A stretch of DNA of 64,000 nucleotides. Origin: Takakia lepidozioides (lineage: Eukaryota; Streptophyta; Takakiopsida; Takakiales; Takakiaceae). Positions 14,010 through 27,500 of the stretch are shown here, one piece after another; within the stretch, counting starts at the first letter, position 1; the number at the start of each line of letters is the position of its first letter. A program made the position numbers and the translations under genes. A model generated the notes under the pieces. It was not told where the DNA came from and searched no databases. It was given only the letters and a program-made list of their open reading frames with translations. The stretch is from positions 45,648,042-45,712,041 of the forward strand of contig CM060734.1 of the NCBI GenBank assembly GCA_030704615.1. The letters run 5' to 3'.

Positions 14010-15058
14010 GAACCAAGAGCACGAGGCCCGCCGGGGATCACCCCAGACCTCAGGCTCCTGCCTTGGGGGTGCTCTTGGGTTCGAAGTTCGAACTCAGTGG
14101 AAGGTCTTACCCTAGCCTACACATCAAATATTCAAATAGAACATTCTAGAGTCAACGGTTTCTGTATGTCATTAGTCTATACTCAGACTCTCTCTGACGA
14201 CCGAAGGTTCGAATCTGCACGCACCTATGTTTGAACGTCAACATAGGTCTATTGTTATTTTGTAGTCATCCAAGGAATTACCTGCCTGTCGGTCATTACC
14301 ATCATTATGGTCGTAGGGGTGTGCTGGATGTGATCAGCCACGTGGATGAACATTCGTCCATGTGACCTGAGGTGGCGTGGCGCACGGTTGGGTTCACCGT
14401 CGGTTGAGTCGGGCTGGTCAATGCTGGAAAGTGTGCGTGAGTGTCCACAGTCTCACGACTTCGGTGCGTGGATTGAGGATGCCGAGTCCTTGCTGATCGG
14501 CCATGGAAGCTGTGATCCAAGCTTGAACTGCCAAGGAGGAGCCAAGGAGAGCTGTGAGTGAAGGATTTCCTTAATGGGTCTGAGGGGGTAGACGGGGCGC
14601 CTGGAAGTTGTGTGCTTTGTCTCACCTTCAGTGGTTTTGTCTGTACAGGTCGTTGGTAATTTGAGATGGAAACAGGAAGTCTGAGAAAGCTGACAGTGGG
14701 GGACTTTGCAGAGTGAGAAAGAGTGGGGTATGGAGGGGGAAGTAGAGAAATTTTTTACCAGCTTCCTTCTGATGTACAGAAGGCGAGGCGATGAAGGAAC
14801 CTGACTGTTAACGGTCACACATGTTCTCAGGCAGATCAAAGGTTGTTCTTTGTTGAGGTGAAGGATGTATACTTGTCAACGGCACCAAAGTGAATCGAAA
14901 TTCTGTCGGGCGGGTGGTACGGATGGTTATTATGATTACTGAGGGCAAAGCATGAGAATCCCTGTGACAGGTTACTATCTTTCTGCTTCTACAAATGCAG
15001 CCTGAAGTTCCATCATTTGGCATCAATAATTTCGGGCTAAAGTACCATCTATGCGTCA

Positions 15059-15092
<34 letters not shown>

Positions 15093-15506
15093 TGGTATTG
15101 CGATACTTTCATTTTTCTCAATGAAGTTTCAGACTTTGCTCAACAAGTGGCTGGTCCAGCTCCCGTACCATGGCCATCCGTGCGCACTATGCGGCCAAAA
15201 CCCTGGTAAAATATCAGTTTGGTAATCCAAGGTCAGGGCAGTAACCACAGGGGGATATGTAGGAATTTTGTTTAGTTGCAGGGCGCTGCTAGGAGGAGGG
15301 TGGCTGTTTTCAACCAGTCAGTTTGAACATATGAGCAATTCGGCAGCTACTTCCGTTTTCGGGTTCTGTACTACCAAGATCAGCGGAATTGCAAGTAGAG
15401 GAGTTGCTACAATTGTGGTCTGGCTCGCCATGTCACACTGGTGTCCTAGTGGACAGGTTTTAAGTGAAGACTGACGAAGGTGTTTTGGGAAGGAAAACTG
15501 GTCAAC
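14010..15506. other. Region upstream of the ABCB gene
   Basis: The region holds a short inverted repeat (ACCAAGAGCAC near 14013 against GTGCTCTTGGG near 14069). It also has two B-box-like motifs (GGGTTCGAAGTTC near 14078, GGTTCGAATC near 14206) suggesting SINE debris. A GA microsatellite followed by CAGA units lies at 15060-15091. Open frames here (e.g. 14305-14839 minus) carry no recognisable domain. The ABCB promoter and leader should lie in the last several hundred bases; no clear TATA box was identified. Confidence 0.45.
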
Positions 15507-18500
15507 ATGAATGTTTCCAGGACTTTGTTTGGATGGTCTCCCCCACATATGCAGCCATTGACGCCTGTGTCGGAAGTTTCGGAGCCACCCGAATCTCCCT
15601 ATCCACACCTTTATGGAGGTTTAGATGCTGGAGAACCCGTGAGTATTCCAATTCACCCTAGTTGTAACTCTTAGGTTGTTCTAAACTACATAATGCTCAA
15701 CTGTACCAGCTACTGCTGCTTTTCTTATGTTTTGGTTGCCCCATTAGCAGCTGGTACTGGGGTTGTTGTGAGGACATCAGCGCAGAATTGGACACATGAC
15801 ATCAGATGAGGAGGAGCTGTACTTTGAGCCTTTTTGGTTGCATGACACTGAAATCATACATGACATGTCACCTCGAATTACCTTCTGATACGGTTCTGGG
15901 CACTCTGTGCTCAGGATTTCAAGTAATTTATGGTATTGCTTTAGTCCAGCTTCAGATTGAGGCTTTGGCTCCTCCCTATGTTTTCGGCTGGTCTCTGGTC
16001 ACACAGTAAGCTAGCCAATGTGTGATCGAGGCAGCAGTTTATCACCAGTTGTTGCTATCTCTCTGAAACTATGGATATGGTCAACCCAAGCTTCACTGAG
16101 CATTTCAGTGTCCGGAGCATTGTGCCACTTACCTCCATCCCTTCCTTTCACGACAGAACTGGTCATCATAGAAATTCTATGAGGATTGGGCAGTAAGCTA
16201 GTAAAATTGTGATTGAGGTGGCCAGTTCATGACCATGCCCAACAATGTTGCTATTGCCCTGACACACTGAGTACTCAATCTTCCCAATCTTCATCAAACC
16301 CAATCTTCACAGTGAGTACCCAATCTTCATCAAACATATGCAGTATCCAGAGCATTGTACCCCTTACCTCCATCCTTTCTTGTCATAACAACAAATTGGT
16401 CGTCACTGAACCTTAGGAGGACAGGAACATAGGCTGCTGAATGCGAAGGAGTGAAGATTGTCATGTCTGAATTTTCGTCCTCTTTCGTATTGTGGGCTGG
16501 TACTTGCCGCATCTCCAAGGCTCAAAGTTGCTTATGCTTCATCCTTCTTCGTGTAACTTGCTCCATCTTTTTTCCTTTATCTTGTCTGGTTCCCTGCATA
16601 GTCCATGAGTTAACAGATGCGGCGCACTGGAAACTTCTGCTATGATGTGCAGATAGAAGAAGGGGAGGAGGTAGAGGAAGGGGATATCCCCCATCTCCCA
16701 GCGATTCCTTTTTTCAAGCTCTTTTCACATGCAGATGCTTTTGATCTGGGGCTTATGACTTTGGGGAGTGTGGCAGCTGCTGTGCATGGTGCTGCACTCC
16801 CTGCCTATTTATACAACTTGGGAAAAATCATCAACTTGTTAGCATTGTATCAGCAGCAATTGAGTTTGAACAGCCAGCATCAGCTATCCCCCAGTTCACA
16901 TCACATCTTGGCCAATGAGTTGTGCAAGGTGGTCTTCTCCTCTCGTTTTCCCCCTCCTCTTCCTTTTCATTGTGGTATATTTTTTCAGCGATCTGTTGAA
17001 GTTTATATTGAAGAGGGTGGTTTGTTGCATTCGATTAACACGCAACAATTTAACAAGTTAGGGGACTTTCTACTAGTCTCACATTTTCCCATGTCTTGGT
17101 GAATGCAGCGAGCCCTCTACACTTTATGTATTGCTGCATCAGTGTTTGTTGCTGGTTGGATTGGTTAGTGTCTTCAACCCTGCCGTTTCTATTTGTGATG
17201 AGGGAGGCTGTAAGAGAGGGCATGAGGGAGGAGGTTGGGATCTGGTGTTTGATATCAACATAACATCTTTTTGATATGATGTAGAATTTGATATTGTGCT
17301 TATCTGGAAAAATGCTGAATGACTTGAGACAGCTGAGAGGCTTGCAGTGGAGACTGACAAGTTGGTGAGCTCCCATGCTTGAAAGTTGACATGAGTTTGT
17401 ATTGCAGAGGTGGCCTGCTGGCTCTATACAGGCGAGAGGCAAACCGCGGTCATAAGGTCCAGAGGTGTACAAGTGCTACTGAAGCAGAATCTAGAATACT
17501 TTGACAATATTGCTGGAGATGGAATAGTTGTGAGCCAAGTTTCAAATGACGTCCTTGCTGTTCATCGTGCCATTAGTGAGAAGGTAAGGAAGTGGATATT
17601 TTGGTTTGTCCTGCAGTCTAAAGCGTGCCCATAGGGTTCCTTGATGTGTCATGGCAGGGAGGTTCTCTCCTATAAATCACTAACAGTTGCATTTTGTAGG
17701 AATTTTTCGAACCTCTGCTATCTATTTCCACTTAAGCTCCTTGAGACTTTTGGGAACCATTCATAGACAATCCCCATGCCCCTCTGGCAAGTAGAGGGAA
17801 CTCAGCTAAGCAGGCCCTTGCTGTGTGCATGGGCCCCTGTACAACCTCACTGGCCAATGGTTTCCCATCTGGTGGTCCTTGGTGGCTTACAAAAGTGGGG
17901 GCTAACTCAGCTGGTATAGTGTACAGTTCTTTGTAACAGTTGGAGCATGCTCTGGGTGGTTAATGCGTTCTACAGTCTCTCTAATCATGCTTTTTCTCAC
18001 CTTCACCCCAGTGCTCCTTCCACCAGGCATGGGGAAGCCACAAGGCCAAGCCAATCATAGTCTAATTCATACATCTCTTTCTCTACGGATTAGAGAATCA
18101 CTAGGAGTTTACTTGTAGTTTTGTGGTAGTCTTGGCTGGTTGTTGCTCCCAACTATTCTGTTCATTATATCTTCTCTTTTCTTTCTTCCGTAAGCTCTTG
18201 AGGTTCCCGTGGACATTAAGTTTCTCACTTTCTCTCTCTCCCATGTGAGATCGTTGAGGTCCAAAAGCAGCTATTGCAGGACTTATGTCCACAACTCAAT
18301 GATTATGTGCAACAAATGTGGGGATAAATGAACCATTCCACTCTCCAGAAACCAATTCTACAAAACCTTCCTTGTCATGAGAGACAGCTGCACCTTTGTG
18401 CCTTCCTACCTCTCTGCTGAGTTCCGAATGTCACTCATGCGACCAGGGCAGTTTCAGAGTTGGTGGAGTCTGGTCGTTGGGTGCCCATCTGTTCTACTCA

Positions 18501-21500
18501 TGTTTCTTCTCTTGTCTTTGTTCCAGAAGCTCTCCGAGCTTCCCCTGGATGTTACGGAGGTTCTTTCTTGGTCCTCCATAAGGATAATTTTGCAGCCGAA
18601 TTACCCGTCTGCAGCTCTATCTCCCTCTGTTCTAAGGGCATTTGGGAGGTTCAGGGTGGGCTCCCACCGTCTGCAAATAGAGATTGGTAGGTGGGACAAC
18701 CTGCAACGTGAGGACCGCCTATACCCTGCTTGCGCTGGGAGCAACAGGGAAATCGAAAGTGAAGATCATTTCTTCTTTCGGTGCCCTTTCTATTGTGAGA
18801 TCTGTGAGAGATTCAATTGTCTATTCCATGATACCCAATCTCTCAGGGAGGTCTCCTTGACGAGGATCAGAAATGCTTGGCAGCTGGAAGAGGGCTAATC
18901 AGAGATTACCAAACAAACTTCCACGGGAAACGGATAGGGGGACCAAGGAGACAGCTCACTGCATCTGCAATCCCATGAAGACACCTTCCTAATTAAGAAA
19001 CAATCACATCATGATACCTTCCTTCCCCACTATGAAGTTGTCCACACCACTGACAAGGGCTTTTGACAACTTGCAAGTCGATTCTCACAGGATTGTATGG
19101 TCATAAACTAGCTCATAAGATAGGATGTCCAACTAATACCCCATCCCCACTACAAGATCAGGGAAAGATTTTGGTGTCTTCTGAGGGATTTCTTTGACCT
19201 GGCTCAAGTTAGGACCCAAAGTGAAATTGCAGAACCACCAATGATTGGTGATCTGGCAACTCCTCCGGGGAATGGAGACGAGTTTGGGGGAGTGGGCACT
19301 GTGCATGGGTTCTATCTCTCTTCAATGTGTGGGGATTTAAGTTTTTCCTTAGTTTCTGTGTTGGTCCTCCTGGCATCCCAAGGACCTAATAAATGTGTAC
19401 CTCTTCTTCCTCTTCATTTTTTCACACACAAACAAACATAATGATATAGCAATTTACACAGCTCCACTTTCACTGTGTAAGGGGTTTTAGTGCACTCTTC
19501 TGTCTCCCTTCCTTCCCTGTAACTTGGGGTGCTGATCCTTCCCTCTTGAATTTATTATCTAGCTCTGACCCCTCCTCTCAGCCTGCTCAAGAGTCTATGG
19601 TTTGATGTAACAGTGAGGAGTGCGGAACTAAATGTAGCAGTTTATATTTGTGGGGGAACCATGGAACAGGTGGGCAATTACATCCACAACATGGCAACAT
19701 GTATTGGAGGCATTGCAATGGGGTTTATCAGCTGCTGGCAGATATCCCTGTTAATGCTGGGCACTGGACCCTTTATTGTTGCTGCAGGCATGGTGTCCAA
19801 CCTCTTCCTTTCCCGCTTTGCTGAACATGTCCAAGAGTCCTATTCTCAAGCCGCGCGCATTGCTGAGCAGGTTGGTGGATTCATCCTCATCTCATTCTGA
19901 TGGCCTTAATTCTGAGCAGTATCAACTTGTGAAGATCTGATGCCATGTATTTTAAGATTTACAAAAGCTTTGCAGCGATGACAGTGACTGCTAAACATAC
20001 GTGGCTACTGCTGCACTGTGATGTTCTCTTATGGCACGTCCTCTAGGAAGCCTATTGACATTGGGTGGACTTGAAACGGGAGTACATTAATGTCTCTGTG
20101 ACTAAATGCCGGCCTTGTGACCTCGTGTCCTTGTTTGTTTCGACCTGAAGCGCTTTGCTTCAGGTAAGGTAGTGCATTGGATTTAGTTGGAAAGCTTGGG
20201 GCCTTTCCCTCTTTAGAATATGCCTACACGGGCCATTCCCTGCAACTCCCTGGAGTGTGATCTCTGAATGGTAACAAGCGGACTCCTACCGCTTGGGGGC
20301 AGCCCCTCCGCCCAAATTGGGCAGTCGTATGCTCTGTCTAGCATACTCGGCACTTGGGCTCGGGTTGGTTCCTGTGCTGAAACTTATGGCCTGCGAAAAC
20401 AATCAAAAATTTAGCTCCTATCAACATCAACACTCCTCAGGGTGATCCCTGGGAATTGGTTACTTATGCCAAATCTAGGGCTTCATGTGTAGTTTTTGGG
20501 GTGAATCCCAGGATGGACGATGTGTCCTTTAAAACTACATGCTCTAGCTTAGGCTTGGATTTCATTTCTAATGGTACCATCTCGAGACTTGATAACAGGG
20601 GTACGTTGAAGGTTGCAATGACCTTTAGTGCTTCTAATAGAGTCCTGCATCAATTCAATCTCAAAGAAGTTCGTCCCTTGACTGGCTGGAGAGCGGTCTT
20701 AGACTTTGGTGATTCAATGGGGCGCTCTAGGAAGACAACCAAGGGCAACAACTTCAACTTGAGAGTTTCTAATCAGTTTGATGCTCTGGATGAGGTTGAA
20801 TCCAAACAGCCAGAAGGACAAGATGGCCCTAAGTGTACGGAACCTGAACGTCCTGAATCTGAAGGATTTGGTACTCTGAATGGCTTACCAATCCTCAAGG
20901 TTTACACAAGACAAACAAATTCTATACACGGGGTAATTGTCCCAAGCCGTCAGATGGACAATCTGTCCCTAAGTGTGCAGAGCCTGAACGTCGTGTAACT
21001 GAAGGATTTGGTACTCTAAATGGTTTACCAATCCTCAAAGTCTACACAAGACGAGCAAAATCTATACACGGGGTAATTGTCCCCAAGCAGTCTGACGGAC
21101 AATCTGCCCCTATGTGTGTGGAGCCTGTGCGTCGTGTAACTGAAAGATTTGGTACCCTGAATGGTTTACCAATTCTCAAAGTTTACACAAGACGAGCAAA
21201 ATCTACACATGGGGTAACTGTCCCCCCTTTGCAGAACGGTTGGCCGTCCAGGAGCAATCACAAGCTACCTAGACGACAAACAATTCACACGCAAAGGGCT
21301 GGCTTGCGGCTGGCCACTTTCAACTTCTCAGGGTTGACCAACCAAAGGAACAACTTGAAGTGGGACAAGTTCTTCGGACTAATGATATTCATATCTGTGC
21401 TGGGCAAGAAACATGGGAAACGTCGGATAAACTGGTTGGAGATGTCATTGGTTATAAATGGGCAGGTAAGATGTGTACTCTTAAGGCAGCCTCTGCCAAA

Positions 21501-24500
21501 CGCGGTCAAAAAGGGTCGGATTCTTTGTCCGTGATTTCTTGTTTGACAATTGTGAAATTATCAACAAGGGTTTGAGGTACGAGCATAGTATCTGGCTAAA
21601 ACTGAATTTGAAGGGCGGCATGAGTACAAAGGACCTCTTTGTTGGTTGTGTTTACATGCCCACAGAGGGGACCCTTAGTGCTGACGCAGACAAGGCCTTC
21701 GAAGATGTAAAGCTGGACTGTGCTTCGTTCCTTGCCAAAGGTCAGGTGGTACTATTGGGGGACTTCAATGCCCGGGTGGGCAAAGGGATCCATCAGGACG
21801 ATATCATTGGACCTTTTGGTGAGGACGAGCTGAATTCTAATGGCAGACGGTTAATTAACTGTCTAGAAGAGCTTCAGCTTTTGACCTTGAATAACAGGAC
21901 AAGAGGTGGCCAAGTGCAGTGGACTCGTGAGAAACCCCAAACTGGGGAACGTTCCATTGTGGACTATATCATAATGGACAAAATTTTGTTCCCCCAGTGT
22001 GCCAATGTGTTGATCGACAGAACTGATATTGGTACCTCTGACCACTTCCTGGTTTGGACTGAGATCAAAAGGTGTTTTCCCACCACCAAGAGATCTGTGA
22101 AACGTTCGATTCGGAAGTTGCGCATAGAAAAATTCCACAATGAGGAGGTCAAGGCTGAGTACGTCCAGGCCTTGCAAGAGGCTCTCCCTCATTTTGTCCA
22201 ATCGCTCCAAGAACTCCAGTCACGCTCTGTTAACGCAAGAAATGAAGTCGAAAGAGCAGTGGACTCTTGGGAGAGTTTCGTTTCCTCCGTGGCTGACAAG
22301 ATCATTGGGAGGAAACTAATTGTCTGCGGTAGAGCAGTTAATTGGTGGACTACTGAGATTAAACTCAAGATAGCTGAGAGACGAGCCCTCTATAAAGAGT
22401 GCTGCAATTTGGAAACCAACAGAGAATCGTGGGCGAGGTACTACCAGCTCCGTAAAGATATCAATCAGCTTGTTAGGTCTCAGAAGAAATTATACTGGGA
22501 CAAGTTATACAGTGAAATAAACTCAAACCACCATGGTGGTAATGACAAGAAATTCTGGTTGGCCCTTCAACGTTTGTACAAACCGAAAAACGGTCAGCAA
22601 GTACAAGCGCTGAAGACTACTAAAGGTGCAGTGGTGACTTCATCGGTTGACATTGTCAAAACCTTTGAAACCCACTACAGTATCCTTGGCAGAACTTCTA
22701 GGTCTAACAATGAGGGGTCTTCTGCTGAATGGAGGGACACAGTTGGAAAAACTGTTCCTATGATTCAAAACAGCCCTGATGAACTGGAGTATATTTCAAT
22801 GGCTTATAATGCTCCCATTAGTTCTTCTGAGATTGTGGAAGCAATTGAACATTTAAATGGATATAAAGCTGGTGGACCTGATGGTATTGTCAACGAGCTT
22901 ATCAAGCACGGTGGCGATCCCATGATAGAGGCCCTAGTTCTCCTCTTTAACCTTATCTGGAAGACTGAAATGATCCCCTTTCGCTGGCGACAGGGGGTCA
23001 TTGTCAATCTATACAAGAAGGGTGACAGAGAAGAACCGGGGAACTACCGTGGCATCACGCTCCTCAATGCTGTTGGCAAGACATTCTGCAGAGTTATAAG
23101 TACTCGTCTCGAGGTTGATCTGGAGTCTAGAGGTTGTTTCCACGAAGGCCAAGCTGGCTTTCGGCGAAACAGGGGCTGTGTGGATCATATCTTCACTCTA
23201 AGCCAGATTATCCAGGGAAGGAAAAAAGAAGGGAAACCCACTTATGTCTTTTTCCTTGATGTCAAAAAGGCTTATGACACAGTGTGGAGAGATGGCCTAT
23301 GGTTCCGCCTCTGGTCTTGTGGGATCAAGGGAAAGATGTGGAGAGTTGTCCACAACTTGTATGCTCACACCAAAAGCTGTGTCACTGTTAACGGACAGAA
23401 GTCCAACTTCTTTGACATAGACCAAGGTGTAGCTCAAGGATGTACTCTCTCCCCTCTGCTCTTCAATGTTTCATCAATCAACTCCTCGAGGATGTGGAAA
23501 GTGAGGGATTTGGGTTAAGGGTGGGTGATACCACCATACCAGCCCTTATGTTTGCGGATGACTTCGCAGGCATAGGGGAGACTCCAACCAATCTCCAGGA
23601 GTTGATTGATTGCGCGAAGAGATACTTTGATCTTTGGGGGCTAGAGGCTAATGTCAGCAAATGTGCAGTGGTAGCATCGACGACAGAGGAGAGGGAGGAA
23701 GTGATCTTAAGTGGCAGTGGGGTAGCCAAGAGATCCCGGTCCTCCCTTCCTACACTTACCTGGGCGTTGAGTTCTCCTCCAATTGTAATTGGGATGCACA
23801 TATCCGGAAAGTTGTTCAAACTGGCAAGGGCAAAGCTCTGGGGCTCACTAAATTTTTCCACTGCAGAGGGGTCAACTCTGAGGTTAAGAAAACCATGCTT
23901 TGTCACGTTATTAGACCTGCCTTGGAGTACGGATCTGCTATATGGGTTGATAACTCCAACCAGGCTAAGTCTCTAGAATCCATTCAAGTGGGGGTGCTTA
24001 AGGAGTGTATGTCAGCATGCTCCAAAACAGCCAATGTGGCTGTTCGGGGTGAGTTTGGCATTCCGTCCTTAAGCTCCCGACGAGATGAATTCAAGGTCAG
24101 ATGGTGGGGTCAGCTGCAACATATGCCCAACACCAGATATCCTAAATTAATCGACTCTATATCTTGGAAACAGGACCGCCCTGTCAAACAGGCTAAGTCC
24201 TGGCAGAAGACAGTAGAAGAGATCCTCAAGGACCTGGACCTGGATCCGCAAGTCTTGACCCTGCTGGATAAATCTGACTTAGAGGCTGTAGTGTCCTCAG
24301 CCATGTCTGTTGCCATGAGATTGTCTGATGAAAATGAAGTTAGGCAGAAAACTTCCCTGAACTTGTTTCAGTCTGTGACATGGGGGAGGACATCTTGTAT
24401 GACCTCAAGGGTCTACCCACTCTCGGCACTAGACTGAAATTTAAACTCAGGGCAGGAAGCCTACCTTTGAACAGCAAACAGAAGCAGAGAGGAAAGGGAG

Positions 24501-27500
24501 AGTGCAATTGCCCGTTGTGTGGGCAATCTGAAGACAGTATTCATTTTCTGATACACTGTCCGGGGTTCTCTCACCAAAGAGACGCTCTCTTCAAATCTAT
24601 TAAGGGAATTGTGCCTGTACCCCTGTTTACCAACTTTGAAAGTCTCGAGGCTGAGCCAAAAGCCCAGGCCCTCCTGAGGCCTAGTTTTTGGGCAAATCAC
24701 ACACAGCAGATTGATGCTTGTGTGAAGGGATTTCTAGAGGATATCTGGAAAACCCGGATTAATTCTTTATATGGAGGTAAGTCTTACTACCAACGTCAGC
24801 CCCTGACAGAGGTAGGTTCTGTCCCTTTTGTTCCCGATCAAACTGGGCGCGGGGTCAATGGCCACAAGGCTACGGCAAACAACGTCTTATGAGTACAATC
24901 TTATGGCATGTGGAATTGGTCAGAAAAATGTCTTGGTATATTCTTAGACATATGAAGTATATTGTGACATTAGTGTCTCACATTTGTGCTATCTCGTTAT
25001 AGGATTATGCAGCTTTATTGGAGTGTCTCGTCTCTTTGCAGAAAGATGCGTGCTATCAGCTTACTGTCACAGATTTGTGATCTCTGGAGGGTATGGCATG
25101 AGGTGTAGAGAACAGACAAGGGTGTGGTGTGAGATCCTTTGGATCAACCCATGACACAATTTTTGATGGATTGCACCGCAGGCAATTTTGTACGTACGAA
25201 CAGTATATGCGTTTGCCAATGAGACAATAGTAAAATATGCTTTCGCAAACGCACTCCAATCTACTCTACGTTCCGGGATACAAATCAGTCTTGTCCAAGG
25301 GCTTGGACTGGGATTTGTTTATGGTATTGCCATCTGCTCATGTGCGCTGGGATTGTGGGTGGGGAGGTTTCTTATCACACATCACACAGCAAATGGTGGC
25401 CAGATTGTTATAGCGATATTTGCCATCATTCTCAGTGGCTTGTAAGCAATCCTATCCTGAAAGAGAGTAGTTATTTATTCCCCCTCTCCCCTTTCCCCTC
25501 ACCCTTCTTTTCATACCCTCTTTCTCCCCTGAACGTTTCGTTCTTTCTTGTCTCAAATGTGGCGAGTTGAAAAGTTAAAAAGTTGGCTTTTTGCGTAGAT
25601 TCAAGTCTCTGAAAGTCAAACTTATGTCGATTTCTTGATTGTGATAGAGGTTTAAACCAGGCGGCGACCAACTTTCAGGCTTTTGAGCAGGGGCGGATAG
25701 CAGCATATAGACTATTTCAAGTGGTAAATCGGAAGTCTCCATCAACTAATAGTGGAGCTATTGGAGGGAACACTCTAACAGATGTACATGGCAACATAGA
25801 GCTTCGCAATGTCTACTTCAGCTATCCATCTTGCCCGGACGTACCTATATTAAGTGGGCTTTATCTTACTCTCCCTGCAAGAAAGACACTGGCACTTGCA
25901 GGAAGCAATGGTTCTGGAAAGAGCAGTGTCATTGCCCTTATAGAGCGCTTCTATGATCCAACACTCGGTGAGAGCATGATATTATTTCTGAACATGATTA
26001 TTGTTCCCTTCTCCCCCTCCTCCAGATTCTCTTTTCTTCCTCTCTCTGTGTCTCTCTCTCTCACAGGCCAACGTCTTATTAGTACAATCTCTCTCTCACA
26101 GGCCCAAGGCCCTCATCCGGCTTACAATCTTTCTCCATAGATTACAGGCCCTTCCACCCAAGGGGCTCGTGGCAAGGGCCCTCGCAACATCTATGAGGCT
26201 CAAAGCTGCAGGTCTCATGAACTCCTGGTATGCTCGAGTGGACAGTTTATTCCAACGCAACGGACTCTCTTCTGCTTCCCTATTACCAATGAATCCAGAT
26301 GAGGTGGACATCACATCCAGACATGACCGTAACAGACTCATTAGGAGAGAGCTTATGGAATTACATGTCAAGAGAACTTGGAAGCTACCCAATCTCACGA
26401 CAAAGCTCCACTTCTATCGAGAGACATTCTGGGTGCTCCGAGATGATAGAATCTTGAGACCAAATTACCTTTCAGCATCCTTATCTCCTTCCCTCCTGAG
26501 GGCAGTGGGGCGGTTCAGGGTGGGTTCCCACAACCTACGGATAGAGACTGGCAGATGGGAAAACCTGCAACAGGAGGACCGCCTATGTCCAGCTTGCATA
26601 GGGCGCAGCCAGGAAATTGAAACTGAAGAACACTTCTTCTTCTACTGCCCTCTATACTACGAGATCCGTGGGAGATTCCACTGCTTATTCAGTGGAACCC
26701 AAACTCTCACTGATGTCTTCCACGATAAGGATCAAAAATGCTTGGCAGCCTACCTGCACGAGGCCTTCACCCTTAGACAATCGCTAGAACATTAGTTCTT
26801 ATTCTTGGGTTCTGGATTTGTTCCTCTCTCATGTTTTCTTCCATTTTGTCCCATAAGCTCTATGAGCTTTCTGCGGATGTTATAAAACACCATTTCATTT
26901 CATTTCTCTCACACACAAATATAGCCCTAACACGTACAATGCGATAGTGTCTGAATGAAGTTATCAAGCAGTACATCAATAACTGTATCTTGTGTGTTTA
27001 ATATCTCACCATATTGCCCTCTTTCTGAATTACAGGTGAAGTACTTTTGGATGGAGAGAATATTAGGAACCTTCGGGTGGAGTGGCTGAGGGACCAAATA
27101 GGGTTGGTGAGCCAAGAGCCAGCTCTCTTCGGTGGGAGTGTTCTCGAAAATATTCTCTATGGTAGGGAAGCTACCATGGATGAGGTCGAGGAGGCTGCAA
27201 AAATAGCACATGCCCATACCTTTATCAGCTCCCTTCCAAATGGTTATGAATCGAAGGTACTCGGCCAAGCAGTAGCTGGGTTCTCAGGTGGCTGGGAAGG
27301 GAAGAGAGGTGAAAGGAGAGAGAGAATTGGGGTGAGGATAAATGGACATCAATGACTGAAGGGCTGTGCATATATATATGCAGGAAGGCAGACGTTCAAC
27401 ATTAAACTAGTGGGAGATAGAGGTGATAGGAATAAGAAGTAGCAAGAGACTTGGAGGCATTCTAACATCACCTTATACTTCTAGGATTGTAGCAGGAAGA

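Larger units (their letters stand above)
20391..24899 (+). mobile_element. LINE-1 type non-LTR retrotransposon in ABCB intron 5
   Basis: A 4.5-kb element in the sense orientation lies within intron 19871-25181. An 8-bp direct repeat CTTATGGC at 20383-20390 and 24900-24907 fits a target-site duplication. It codes for an apurinic-type endonuclease, a reverse transcriptase and a C-terminal zinc-binding domain. At least five frame changes make it inactive. The 3' end is GTCTTATGAGTACA(T/A)TCT without a long poly(A). The same end recurs at about 33.15, 34.13, 36.53, 36.89 and 47.52 kb, so this family has many 5'-truncated copies here. A complete first open frame is not evident, so this copy may itself be 5'-truncated. 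Confidence 0.88.

Noticed and set aside
14305-14839. Overlapping minus-strand frames upstream of ABCB
   Set aside because: Composition biased to Thr/Ser/Pro/His with no domain; likely non-coding.
15061-15091. CRISPR-like or other organised array
   Set aside because: Simple GA/CAGA microsatellite; no spacers, and CRISPR is not expected in a plant nuclear genome.
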